Assembly (NCBI GenBank): GCA_024680555.1
Contig: JAILCC010000008.1
Span: 1 to 64,000, forward strand
From: a bacterium
Lineage (GTDB): Bacteria > Cyanobacteriota > Vampirovibrionia > Gastranaerophilales > JAILCC01
Length of the DNA stretch: 64,000 bases
Direction: 5' to 3'
Below, one piece after another: positions 56,539 through 64,000 of this stretch (its first letter is position 1; every line of letters starts with the position of its first letter). Both the position numbers and the translations under genes were made by a program. A model generated the notes under the pieces. That model did no database searches, was not told the origin of the DNA, and saw only the letters and a program-made list of their open reading frames with translations.

Positions 56539-57966
56539 TTAGCTTAAAAAATATTCTGCTTTGATTTTATTTTCAAAGCCTTTTATTTCTTTTCTGAGCT
56601 CGTGGTCAAATTCTTTTTTATTTTTTGTTTCTTCATATGCGTAAAGAATAGAAGTGTACTTTCTGTTGCCGAAAACTTCGCCGATGTATGGCAAACTTGC
56701 TTTTACAAGTTCTCTTGCAAGATAGATTGCAACATATCTCGGCTTAACAATTTCTTTTGACCTGCAAGAACCCTTTAATTGAGCGGGTTCAAGATGGTAA
56801 TATTGAGCGACCATGTTGATTATATCGTCAATGGTCAGTTTTTTATTAAGCGCATCAAGGTTCAAGAGTTCTCTTGCGATTTCAACCGTAACAGCGCTGC
56901 CTTCTATGCTCATATATCCCGCAATGCGGTTCAATGCTCCCTCAAGTTCTCTAACGTTGTTTTTGTATGCGCCTGCGATGAGGTCAATTATTTCATCCGA
57001 TAATTCAATTTCGTTTTCTTTAGCTTTTAACTTCAAAATTTCTTTTCTTGTTTCAAAATCTGGTGCTTTTATTTCTGCAAGCATTCCCCATTCAAAACGG
57101 CTGCGAAGTCTGTCTGTAAGAGTTGGAATATCTTTGGGTTGACGGTCTGACGTCAGTACAATTTGTTTTCCGTTTCTGTGCAGATAATCAAAAATCGAGA
57201 AGATTTCATCTTGCGTGGCAGTTCTGCCCTCCAAAAATTGTACATCGTCAATCAAAAGGACATCAACGTTTCTGTATTTGTTTATGAATTCATTTTTTAA
57301 TTTCGGGTTGCCTTTGTATTCGTACATGATTTTTGTAAATTCGTTTGTGAAATCATTTAACGTGGTGTATTTCAGCTTTAATTCGGGATGTTTGACTAAA
57401 ATGTATTGCCCGATGGCGTTTACGAGGTGAGTTTTTCCTAAGCCGGCTCCGCCCCAAATGAAAAGAGGGTTAAAGACTTTTCCCGGTTCGGTTGCCACAC
57501 TTTTTGCCGCACCAAAAGCAAGTTTGCTCCCTGCCGAAACAACAAAGTTTTCAAAAGAATATTTTACATTGATGTTGTACGAGGACAAAAATTTCATTGC
57601 ATCAATCTGAACCTGATTAAAAGAGAGCTGGGTTTGAACTGCCTGAACATTGTTTTCTTCTGTTTTTTCGGGTTCGGAGATGAATTTTGAGGTGTAAGTT
57701 TTATCAACAATAACCGAGAAATTTGCTTCGGGATTTTGGGAATATTTGCGCAGCGCACGCAGAATATCATTGGCAAATTTTTCTTTTATTGTTTTGCTCC
57801 AGATAGGTTTATTGGTAATGAGCTTTAAAACCCCATCGTTGTATGAGTGTACGCCCAACGGACGAATAGCCATGGCAAAAGCAGGAGTTGAAAGTGTTTC
57901 TTCCAAATCATTAAGAATATGTCCCCAAAGGGTGTCTGCATCTACAACACGTACGTCTTCACTCAC
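56539..57966 (-). CDS. dnaA: Chromosomal replication initiator DnaA
   Basis: 475 residues from a GTG at 57966, the start I prefer because it leads into SEDVRVVDADTLWGHILNDLEE, the typical domain I. The open frame extends to ATG 58074, but that stretch overlaps the next gene's end and is not DnaA-like. Domain III has GGAGLGKTHLVNAIG (Walker A, about 172-180), LLIDDVQFLEGR and TDRLRSRFEWG. Domain IV has KEIVKPRYVAIYLAREL and SLPYIGEVFGNRKYTSI. In E. coli the last part is GGRDHTTV, so the residues at the D433 and H434 positions are Lys and Tyr. No cluster of standard DnaA boxes lies next to the gene. Confidence 0.93.
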   Translation of the reverse strand: MSEDVRVVDADTLWGHILNDLEETLSTPAFAMAIRPLGVHSYNDGVLKLITNKPIWSKTIKEKFANDILRALRKYSQNPEANFSVIVDKTYTSKFISEPEKTEENNVQAVQTQLSFNQVQIDAMKFLSSYNINVKYSFENFVVSAGSKLAFGAAKSVATEPGKVFNPLFIWGGAGLGKTHLVNAIGQYILVKHPELKLKYTTLNDFTNEFTKIMYEYKGNPKLKNEFINKYRNVDVLLIDDVQFLEGRTATQDEIFSIFDYLHRNGKQIVLTSDRQPKDIPTLTDRLRSRFEWGMLAEIKAPDFETRKEILKLKAKENEIELSDEIIDLIAGAYKNNVRELEGALNRIAGYMSIEGSAVTVEIARELLNLDALNKKLTIDDIINMVAQYYHLEPAQLKGSCRSKEIVKPRYVAIYLARELVKASLPYIGEVFGNRKYTSILYAYEETKNKKEFDHELRKEIKGFENKIKAEYFLS

Positions 57967-58049
57967 AACTAATCCAACCCATGCTATTTCTTCTTGTGAG
58001 TAAGATTTTACAACAAAAGGCGAATGAAGAAAAGATAAATACTTATTTT

Positions 58050-60068
58050 TTAGAACAGAGTGTCGGCAATCCAATTTTTAGCAGATACAGCGTGTTTCCA
58101 CAGATTTGCATTGCTGCGTTGGTTGTTTTGATACCTTGATTTAATATCTTCAACAGTTTCTTTTGCTTGAGTTTGTGATAGGTTTTCTATACGTTGTTGA
58201 GCACTCAAATCACTAACTTTTGCTTTTGATTCGGTTTGTTGTGAATATAAATTATCTATTTGGTTTTTGTATTCTTTGGCTTTACCTTCTGCGGCATTGA
58301 CACCTTTTTCTTTTATTGCAACCTCTTTTTCTGCCTTGCTTACTTCATCTTTAGCTGTTTTAAGTCCCTCTTCAGCTGTTTCTAAGTCTTTCATAGCACC
58401 GCCATTGCCTTGTCCGGATTCATTGCCACATAATTCTTTGCGTACAGCTTTCAATTCATTTTCTGTATCTTTTGCTTCTTTTTCTTTTGCGGCAGCTTCG
58501 TCTTGTAGTTTCTTTAATTCGGCTTTTGCTTTAGCTAATTTGCCTTTTGCTGTAGCAAGTTCTTCTTTTGCCGCAGCTTTTTCTTCATCAGTAGTTGCAC
58601 CTTGTAATTTTACTGCTGCTTCGCTCACTGCTCTGTCTGCGCTTGCAACTTCATTGTTTTCGTAATTAGTAGCTTCTGTACGTGCATCTTGTGCTTTTTC
58701 GGTTTGTGATTCAAGTGTTGAACTCAAATCGGATTCTCTTTCTTTTAACCCATCACAAACAGCTTCTTTTTCGTTTACTACTGTTTCTTTTTCTGTTACA
58801 GCTTGTTTTTTGCTTTCCAAGTCAGCTTTCGCTGTTTTATACTCAGATACTACTTCTTGTAACGTAGTTTCCTCATTTTTTAATTTTTCATCAATACCAT
58901 CAAGTTTTGATTGTATATCCTTTTGTGTTGCTGTTTCTTTATCAATTTGTCCTTGTAAAGAGACTTCTTTGTTTTTGGAAGAATCATAATTGCTTTTTGC
59001 TCTTTGGGCATCTTTATCGTTTTCTACACCTTTTATGTCCAAATTTCCGCTAGAGCCGGATTTGCTTGTGCCGCCTGATGAACCTGCTCCGCTTGCGCCG
59101 CCTGATGAACCTGCTCCGCTTGTGCCTTGAGGTCCGCCTTGTTGTCCGCCACCAAGACCGAGTGCGCCTGTTGCTTTATTTGCTATAGCAGTTCCGCCTG
59201 CTTGTGCTGCGACTTGTGAAAGTTGTTGTCCGAGTCTTGCCCAGAAACCGGGGGATGAATTTGAAACATTTACCGTTCCGCTTACACCTGCTCGAAGTGA
59301 ATTCATTGTTGCAAATTTGTTAGCGGAGTTAATCCTTTGCGAATATGAATTGCTTAATGATACTACTTGGCTTGACAAATCAGATACATTCGCACCTTGC
59401 TTGTTAGCTGTTTGTATTTCGGATTGAGCCTTTTGGAGTTCTTGTTGCGCTTTAACATAATATTGTTGAACCGCAGCCCAATTGCAGCTGGTTGCCGCTG
59501 CTTCAGCTTTGCTTGCATAATCTTTTGCTGCTGAGATATATGTTTTTGCATTTGCTACTGAAGAAAAGTCACTGCTTGATGTGCTTGAAGATGAACTTGT
59601 CGAACTCGTTGAACTTGTAGCGCCTGCTTTTGAAAATATGCTTGAATTTTGTGCACTTATAACATCACTTTGAAGAGTGCTTACATTCGATTTTAAAGAA
59701 GATTGTGCGTAAATGCTTACATCGGAAGAAGCTTGTGTCGTTGTTGTTTCTTTTGAAGTTGTTTCTGTTGAAGATGTGCTTTCGGTGGTTGAACTGCCAA
59801 AAACACTGCCCGTTCCGGCTTTTTCCGTACTTGAGCCAAAAACGCTGCTCTTTGAGTCGCTTGTGCTTCCTGCTTTTGTACTGAGACTTGATGACAAAGA
59901 ACCTTTTGTTTTTGAAAGGTCGCCAAATGAATTTGTTTTTGTTCCGCTCAAAGTCGAAGCAAGTTTATCTGAACTTGTTGTTGTTTTGGGCATGCTCGTA
60001 TTAGCATTTTTTGCTTTACTCAAATCTGCCGTATTCAGTTGTTTAGCTTTGATTTCGGGGGTTGCCAT
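58050..60068 (-). CDS. Large Ser/Thr-rich and coiled-coil protein
   Basis: 672 residues, unrecognised. The N-terminal 190 residues are very rich in Ser/Thr/Lys (AKNANTSMPKTTTSSDKLAS, SSSTSSSDFSS). A middle helical part (about 190-280) with Gln/Ala (VQQYYVKAQQELQKAQSEI) leads to a Gly/Ser-rich linker (about 315-345) with nine-residue repeats. The C-terminal 320 residues are a long coiled coil rich in Glu, Lys and Ala (EEKAAAKEELATAKGKLAKA). Ends with WKHAVSAKNWIADTLF. No signal peptide. AGAAGAG precedes the ATG. It ends 83 bp upstream of the dnaA start. Could be structural or surface related; similar proteins elsewhere are unknown to me. Confidence 0.8.
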   Translation of the reverse strand: MATPEIKAKQLNTADLSKAKNANTSMPKTTTSSDKLASTLSGTKTNSFGDLSKTKGSLSSSLSTKAGSTSDSKSSVFGSSTEKAGTGSVFGSSTTESTSSTETTSKETTTTQASSDVSIYAQSSLKSNVSTLQSDVISAQNSSIFSKAGATSSTSSTSSSSSTSSSDFSSVANAKTYISAAKDYASKAEAAATSCNWAAVQQYYVKAQQELQKAQSEIQTANKQGANVSDLSSQVVSLSNSYSQRINSANKFATMNSLRAGVSGTVNVSNSSPGFWARLGQQLSQVAAQAGGTAIANKATGALGLGGGQQGGPQGTSGAGSSGGASGAGSSGGTSKSGSSGNLDIKGVENDKDAQRAKSNYDSSKNKEVSLQGQIDKETATQKDIQSKLDGIDEKLKNEETTLQEVVSEYKTAKADLESKKQAVTEKETVVNEKEAVCDGLKERESDLSSTLESQTEKAQDARTEATNYENNEVASADRAVSEAAVKLQGATTDEEKAAAKEELATAKGKLAKAKAELKKLQDEAAAKEKEAKDTENELKAVRKELCGNESGQGNGGAMKDLETAEEGLKTAKDEVSKAEKEVAIKEKGVNAAEGKAKEYKNQIDNLYSQQTESKAKVSDLSAQQRIENLSQTQAKETVEDIKSRYQNNQRSNANLWKHAVSAKNWIADTLF
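59064..59126 (-). repeat. 27-bp tandem repeat in the Gly/Ser linker
   Basis: Copies at 59064-59090 and 59091-59117, with a partial third to 59126, differing by one base. Encodes GASGAGSSG-type units. Likely length-variable between strains. Confidence 0.8.
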
Positions 60069-60173
60069 TTCTCTTCTCGTATCTTCTTTTTATATACTTT
60101 ATATATAAATAAAAACATTTTGCCCTGTTTTATTGCCATGAAAACAAATTTTTTTTTCTGTATAATTCAAAAT

Positions 60174-60473
60174 ATGAAAAAGATTTTAATTTTGATATTA
60201 TATTTATTTTTAATTTTTCCTGTCTATGCTCATGAGGAGAGTGAGCATCACGTTTTAAGTGCAACGGTTATCAAAAACAGAATAAGCGGTGATGTGGCGG
60301 TATATAACCTTTCTAACGGCAAGCTTCATACTTCTGATTGTGAATGGGCGGAAAAATGCACTAAAAATTGTATTTATCTTAGTAAAAAGGAACTTAAAAA
60401 GAAATTTTATATTCCATGTCTGGTATGCGGCGGTGGTGTAATTGAACCGATAAGTGATGAAGAGTCGGAATAA
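60174..60473 (+). CDS. Small exported protein with Ada-like metal-binding motif
   Basis: 99 residues. Signal peptide MKKILILILYLFLIFPVYA, then a short domain with YNLSNGKLHTSDCEWAEKC, TKNCIYLSKKEL and FYIPCLVCGG. The arrangement of one Cys, about 35 residues, then CxxC resembles the Ada/nuclease-associated zinc motif in which a target position is followed by xHxxxCxxA and RPCxxC. Here RPCK is replaced by IPCLVC. The TATAAT box (60161-60166) ends 7 nt before the ATG; the in-frame start at 60039 is upstream of it and is rejected. Confidence 0.75.
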   Translation: MKKILILILYLFLIFPVYAHEESEHHVLSATVIKNRISGDVAVYNLSNGKLHTSDCEWAEKCTKNCIYLSKKELKKKFYIPCLVCGGGVIEPISDEESE

Positions 60474-60614
60474 TAAAGATGAGGATGGCAGGTTCTTTTG
60501 ATTAAAATAAGAAGAATATGCACAATAAAAGCTGAAACATAATGTATCAACTTCCCAAAAAAGCATTTTTAGTGTAAACTATAGTTAGTCAAGAGCTTGT
60601 TGCAGGTTTAAAGG

Positions 60615-61844
60615 ATGGAAAAGATATTTGAGCTTTCAAACGGATTAAAAGTAGTTTTCAGACGCAATACGGAAACCCCGAGAATTGCGATAAACTTCTT
60701 TATAAATACAGGTATCATTGATGAAAAAAAGGCAGGAGAAACATCATTGATAACAAAGATTCTTTTGCAAGGAACAGAAAAAAGAACTGCAAAAGAAATT
60801 GCGGAACAAACTGATTTTTATGCAATAGAGCTTGTTACCGATGTAAAGCAAGATTATTTGAAGATAAAAGCAGTATTCTTAAATGATGATGTCGATGCTG
60901 CTCTTGATATTATGAGCGATGTTATTCAAAATTCAACTTTTGAAAATTTTGAAAAAGAAGTAAATAAGCTGAAAGGCGAAATTATATCGGAATTAGATTC
61001 CGCAAAAACAAAGGCGCTTGATAATTTGGTAAAAACCTTGTATGAAAATCACCCATACGGAAATGCGTTCACAAGAGTGCTTGAAGAAATTGATGAAATA
61101 TCTTGTGAAGAAATTAAAAAATTGTATTATGACAATCTAAAGGCGCAAAATTGCGTTATCAGTGTTGTGGGTGATATTGAGGAAAACAAAATAAAAGAGC
61201 TTTTGGAAAAATATTTTGGAAAAATACCTGCAGGAGGTGTTGACAAAAATATAAATGCGCCGCAGAAATTGCAAGAACAAAAAACGACAATTATAAAAAA
61301 AGAAGATGTTGCGCAGGCGCAAATATTAAAGGCGTGGGTTCTTCCGGGGCTTAATAATAAGGATATTCCCGCACTTATGGTGCTCAATTCAATTTTAGGT
61401 TCGTGTGGCCTGAGTTCAAGATTGTTTTTAGAATTAAGAGAAAAGAAAGGACTTGCTTATGTTGTAAGGAGCAGTCTTGATGTAATGAAGCTTGCATCAA
61501 CATTTTCTCTGTATATAGCTTCCGAGCCTAAAAATATAGAAGTTGCACTCGAGGGGTTTAAAGAAGAAGTTGACAAGTTGAAAAATATTCTTGTCAGTGA
61601 AGCTGAAATACAAAGTGCAAAAAATAATATTTTGGGGAAAAGGGCATATTTACATGAAACAAATTCTCAACAATCTCACTATTTAGGCTATTATGAACTT
61701 TTGGGCAAGGGTTCTGCTTATGATAGCGGTATTGAGGATGAAATTCTTGCCGTAACCCCTAAAGATATACAAGAAGTTGCACAAAAATATTTTGATGAAA
61801 ACTTTGTTGTATCGCTTTTGGCACCTGAAAAATTTTTGAGGTAA
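60615..61844 (+). CDS. M16-family metallopeptidase homologue lacking the zinc motif
   Basis: 409 residues with the M16B two-domain layout. The N-terminal LSNGLKVVFRRN and the DTxxx-like strand are normal, but the HxxEH zinc motif is absent: the aligned sequence AGETSLITKILLQGT has Ser44, Thr47 and Lys48 where His, Glu and His should be. The second domain keeps LFLELREKKGLAYVV with the substrate-pocket Arg/Tyr. This is the pattern of the non-catalytic partner of paired M16 peptidases (as in the alpha/beta type heterodimers). No catalytic partner is in the window. AGG precedes the ATG. Confidence 0.9.
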   Translation: MEKIFELSNGLKVVFRRNTETPRIAINFFINTGIIDEKKAGETSLITKILLQGTEKRTAKEIAEQTDFYAIELVTDVKQDYLKIKAVFLNDDVDAALDIMSDVIQNSTFENFEKEVNKLKGEIISELDSAKTKALDNLVKTLYENHPYGNAFTRVLEEIDEISCEEIKKLYYDNLKAQNCVISVVGDIEENKIKELLEKYFGKIPAGGVDKNINAPQKLQEQKTTIIKKEDVAQAQILKAWVLPGLNNKDIPALMVLNSILGSCGLSSRLFLELREKKGLAYVVRSSLDVMKLASTFSLYIASEPKNIEVALEGFKEEVDKLKNILVSEAEIQSAKNNILGKRAYLHETNSQQSHYLGYYELLGKGSAYDSGIEDEILAVTPKDIQEVAQKYFDENFVVSLLAPEKFLR

Positions 61845-61847
61845 ATT

Positions 61848-62450
61848 ATGAAAAAAATAGTTTTAACAATTATGGCAGCGTTTGTGCTTCTTGTGCCGGT
61901 TAGTGCAAAAACGTTGAAAGCGACTGTGTCGTTGTCGTGGGATAATTTGACGCAGACAGAAATAACTCAGGATATTGATGCAGTAAGAGCAAAAATTTTT
62001 GACGGTAAAGATATTCAAGACAAAGATAAAAAAGAGTTTAAAAACGAAGTAAAACCTTATAAAAAAGATAGAGCCTACAAAGAAAATTATTTGTTTGCGG
62101 AATCGGGCGGAGGAGAAGTTTCCGACAAAATTGTGGTTCCGTTTTTTTACAAAAAGTATATTTATGCATACGGAATAATATATAAAAATGATTTAAAAAC
62201 CTGCTACTATTACACCGCTTTGGGAAGATTATTTACGGTAGAAAAGTTTGAAAAAAATTATGGCGAGTTCCCTGTTACGTCATATCAATATAAGACCAAT
62301 GGTGTTTTGTTGGCAGTTGTTTATAATATCAGTGATGTTGACCAATATATGTATTCCAAAGACAGTAGTTTTGTCGGCAGATGGTACAAAGAAAATTATT
62401 ATAACGGAAACGGCAAAGTTGTGATGACAAGAACTTTACCCGAAAAATAA
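61848..62450 (+). CDS. Exported hypothetical protein
   Basis: 200 residues. Signal peptide MKKIVLTIMAAFVLLVPVSA, and a body rich in Tyr and Lys with beta-like strands (FFYKKYIYAYGIIYKN, YYYTALGRLF, LLAVVYNISD) and a Trp/Tyr-rich C-terminus (FVGRWYKENYYNGNGK). Starts 3 bp after the M16-like gene and probably cotranscribed. Not recognised; the strand pattern SYQYKTNGVLLAVVYNIS is typical of beta-sheet folds. Confidence 0.7.
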   Translation: MKKIVLTIMAAFVLLVPVSAKTLKATVSLSWDNLTQTEITQDIDAVRAKIFDGKDIQDKDKKEFKNEVKPYKKDRAYKENYLFAESGGGEVSDKIVVPFFYKKYIYAYGIIYKNDLKTCYYYTALGRLFTVEKFEKNYGEFPVTSYQYKTNGVLLAVVYNISDVDQYMYSKDSSFVGRWYKENYYNGNGKVVMTRTLPEK

Positions 62451-62471
62451 TTTTTCATGTATAATATTTGT

Positions 62472-63374
62472 ATGAGAAGATATGCAGTAAGATTATTTAA
62501 ATCTCAATATCAACCGTTGGATATACCTGCAACAGTCAGTGTTAAGCATGGCGATTTTGTTTTGGTAAGAACGGAAAAAGGAGAGGAAGTCACGCAGGCT
62601 TACTATGTTAATTCCGCAATAGCTAAAGCCTGGGAAAATAAAGAACCAGAAGCACTTCCTCTTGTCAGAGTTATGTCCAAACGTGATTTGGAAGAATATG
62701 AAATATTAAAAAAAGAAAATGAAACTGCGTTCTTAAAGTGCAAGGAGCTTGTGAGAAATCGAGGTTTGAATATGAACCTCATAAATGCAAATTATACTTT
62801 TGACAGGCATAAAATAACATTTTATTATACCGCTCCTGCCCGAGTTGACTTTAGAGAACTCTTAAAAGACCTGACGCAGGAATTTAGAAGAGTAAGAATT
62901 GACCTCAGACATATTGGCGTAAGAGATGAAACGGCTATGCTTAAAGGCTGCGGTCTTTGCGGCAGAGAGTTTTGCTGCTGTTCATTTTTGAAAAATTTTG
63001 ATTCAATAAATATAAAACTTGCAAAAGACCAAGGGATGCCAATAAGTCCCTCAAAAATTTCCGGTACTTGCGGCAGGTTGTTATGCTGTTTGAATTATGA
63101 ATACCAAACTTATCTTGAAGCTGCAAAAGATATGCCTCCTATCGGTTCAGGTGTTATGACTCCGCAGGGTATCGGCAGAGTTTGTGCTTTGCACTTTTTA
63201 AATAATAAGGTTGCCGTCAAACTTGAAGACGGAAAAATCAAAGACTATACAAAGGAAGAAATCGAAATGATTGATGATGATGTAAACAACATTGATATCA
63301 GCGGTACGAACGTATTCCAAGATATGGTTGATGATGCAAACGAAGATATGTCACATTTGGAAGATAAAGAATAA
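62472..63374 (+). CDS. ricT: PSP1-domain protein RicT (YaaT)
   Basis: 301 codons including stop. The PSP1 fold of the RicAFT complex, which promotes mRNA maturation by RNase Y in Bacillus. The cysteine cluster is [11 protein letters not shown], with more cysteines in [14 protein letters not shown]; in B. subtilis these bind [4Fe-4S]. [15 protein letters not shown] [16 protein letters not shown] is typical. A TATAAT box (62460-62465) ends 6 nt before the ATG 62472, so leaderless. dut overlaps by 1 nt (TAATG). Confidence 0.93.
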   Translation: MRRYAVRLFKSQYQPLDIPATVSVKHGDFVLVRTEKGEEVTQAYYVNSAIAKAWENKEPEALPLVRVMSKRDLEEYEILKKENETAFLKCKELVRNRGLNMNLINANYTFDRHKITFYYTAPARVDFRELLKDLTQEFRRVRIDLRHIGVRDETAMLKGCGLCGREFCCCSFLKNFDSINIKLAKDQGMPISPSKISGTCGRLLCCLNYEYQTYLEAAKDMPPIGSGVMTPQGIGRVCALHFLNNKVAVKLEDGKIKDYTKEEIEMIDDDVNNIDISGTNVFQDMVDDANEDMSHLEDKE

Positions 63375-63820
63375 TGAACAAAATCAATTTGAAAATCAAA
63401 AAAATCTCAAAATTGGCGCAGCTCCCTACTTATGCTACGGAAGGCGCAGCAGGCATGGATTTATATGCCGCAAATGAAGAACCGATTACGTTAGCTCCGT
63501 TAGAAAGAAGACTTGTTCCGTTAGGTTTTACCATGGAGCTTCCGGCAGGTTATGAAGCACAAATTAGACCTCGCTCAGGTATGGCAATTAAGCGTGGTAT
63601 CACGTTGAGTAACTGTGTAGGTACCGTGGATGAAGACTACAGAGGCGAAGTTTGTGTCGGCTTGGTTAATCTTTCAAGAGAAGATTATACTATACAGGCA
63701 GGCGACAGAATTGCACAGATGGTCATTGCTCCGGTAACAAAAGCGGTTATTATTGAAGCTGATGAACTTGCCCAAACTGTTAGAGGTGAAGGCGGCTTTG
63801 GTTCAACAGGGTATAACTAA
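63374..63820 (+). CDS. dut: Deoxyuridine 5'-triphosphate nucleotidohydrolase (dUTPase)
   Basis: 148 residues. Hydrolyses dUTP to dUMP and pyrophosphate, keeping uracil out of DNA. Trimeric dUTPase motifs: AAGMDLYAA (motif 1), [12 protein letters not shown] (2), [20 protein letters not shown] (3), [11 protein letters not shown] (4), and the C-terminal [11 protein letters not shown] (5). Start overlaps the ricT stop by 1 nt. Normal length. Confidence 0.97.
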   Translation: MNKINLKIKKISKLAQLPTYATEGAAGMDLYAANEEPITLAPLERRLVPLGFTMELPAGYEAQIRPRSGMAIKRGITLSNCVGTVDEDYRGEVCVGLVNLSREDYTIQAGDRIAQMVIAPVTKAVIIEADELAQTVRGEGGFGSTGYN

Positions 63821-63850
63821 TATCTGTTACCAACGATAAGAGGAGTGCTT

Positions 63851-64000
63851 ATGCGTAAGAGCAAAATTAATAAGTTACTTGATTTATGGGAAAAAAATAA
63901 CCTTATCTCAAAAGAACAAAATGCAAATATTAGTGCATTTATGAAAGAAAGGCAAAAGGAAACTTTTTTCAGATTTTTGAAGTGGGTTTCTATAATAGGT
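63851..64000 (+). CDS. DUF2157-like membrane protein, 3' end outside window
   Basis: Only the first 50 codons are in the window: RKSKINKLLDLWEKNNLISKEQ, then NISAFMKERQ and FRFLKWVSIIG, where a membrane segment seems to begin. The LISKEQ-N-I pattern followed by a hydrophobic stretch recalls DUF2157 membrane proteins. AGGAG precedes the ATG by 5 nt. The gene is 30 bp after dut. The assignment is tentative because the fragment is short. Confidence 0.6.
   Translation, partial: MRKSKINKLLDLWEKNNLISKEQNANISAFMKERQKETFFRFLKWVSIIG

Noticed and set aside
57967..58074. Longer DnaA from the ATG at 58074
   Set aside because: The extra 36 residues do not look like DnaA domain I, and they overlap the previous gene's stop region; GTG 57966 fits better.
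1..64000. CRISPR arrays, insertion sequences, transposases, integrases, rRNA, tmRNA
   Set aside because: No regularly spaced repeats, no transposase or integrase motifs, and no rRNA or tmRNA segments were recognised in the window.

Overview
The window reads as a contiguous stretch of an AT-rich bacterial chromosome using the standard bacterial code, with densely packed housekeeping operons separated by lineage-specific genes. The best guess for the source is a non-photosynthetic relative of Cyanobacteria (Melainabacteria/Vampirovibrionia, probably the gut order Gastranaerophilales). The reasons are the AT-rich base use, the mix of cyanobacteria-like families (S-layer-homology envelope protein, CHASE2-cyclase, exported protein with an ERLERLE motif), an anaerobe's HydE, and several exported or membrane proteins of a style I associate with that group. 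This is inference from family recall, not from a database comparison.

Layout. 1-0.8 kb: ribosomal proteins L21 (with a long Lys/Ala tail) and L27. 0.8-5.2 kb (minus): a run of a small four-cysteine protein, a membrane histidine kinase, an HD-GYP response regulator, proA and a hypothetical. 5.3-6.1 kb: a small protein and the GTPase EngB. 6.3-10.1 kb: a 748-residue repeat protein and a TPR protein. 10.2-10.4 kb: tRNA-Ser(GGA) with a decayed partial copy of itself and its terminator. 10.5-21.0 kb: a likely accessory locus with a large inverted repeat, a polytopic membrane protein and, convergent to it, a 3045-residue protein carrying a complete kinase-like motif set and a complete HD phosphohydrolase motif set. 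21.1-25.2 kb: HydE, CysK, an atypical MnmA, a cysteine-tailed DtxR-like regulator and L25. 25.2-32.5 kb: small exported/unknown genes, then a minus-strand translation block (GerM-domain protein, DUF2993-like protein, truB, rbfA, membrane protein, infB). 32.8-44.2 kb: an SLH protein under a near-consensus promoter, a SNF2-family helicase, a CHASE2 adenylate cyclase, recG, and an EF-hand-like membrane protein. 44.3-50.6 kb: glutaredoxin, L28, MarC, a prepilin-like protein, then pheS-pheT-smpB. 50.7-55.3 kb: a peptide ABC transporter without its ATPases, and MgtC. 55.3-60.1 kb (minus): a paired set of thioredoxin-like proteins, dnaA, and a Ser/Thr-rich coiled-coil protein. 60.2-64 kb: exported small proteins, an M16 peptidase homologue lacking its zinc motif, RicT, dUTPase and the start of a DUF2157-like membrane protein.

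Two themes stand out. First, at least eight genes have a -10 box (TATAAT or a close match) ending only 6-7 nt before the start codon, which predicts leaderless mRNAs. Second, several conserved proteins carry non-canonical key residues: MnmA (CxxC present, second catalytic Cys replaced by Tyr), DnaA (altered DNA-recognition residues), the DtxR-like regulator (a metal ligand replaced and a Cys-rich tail added) and the M16 homologue (zinc site lost). The strongest candidate for something undescribed is the giant kinase-like/HD protein locus beside the duplicated tRNA-Ser end.
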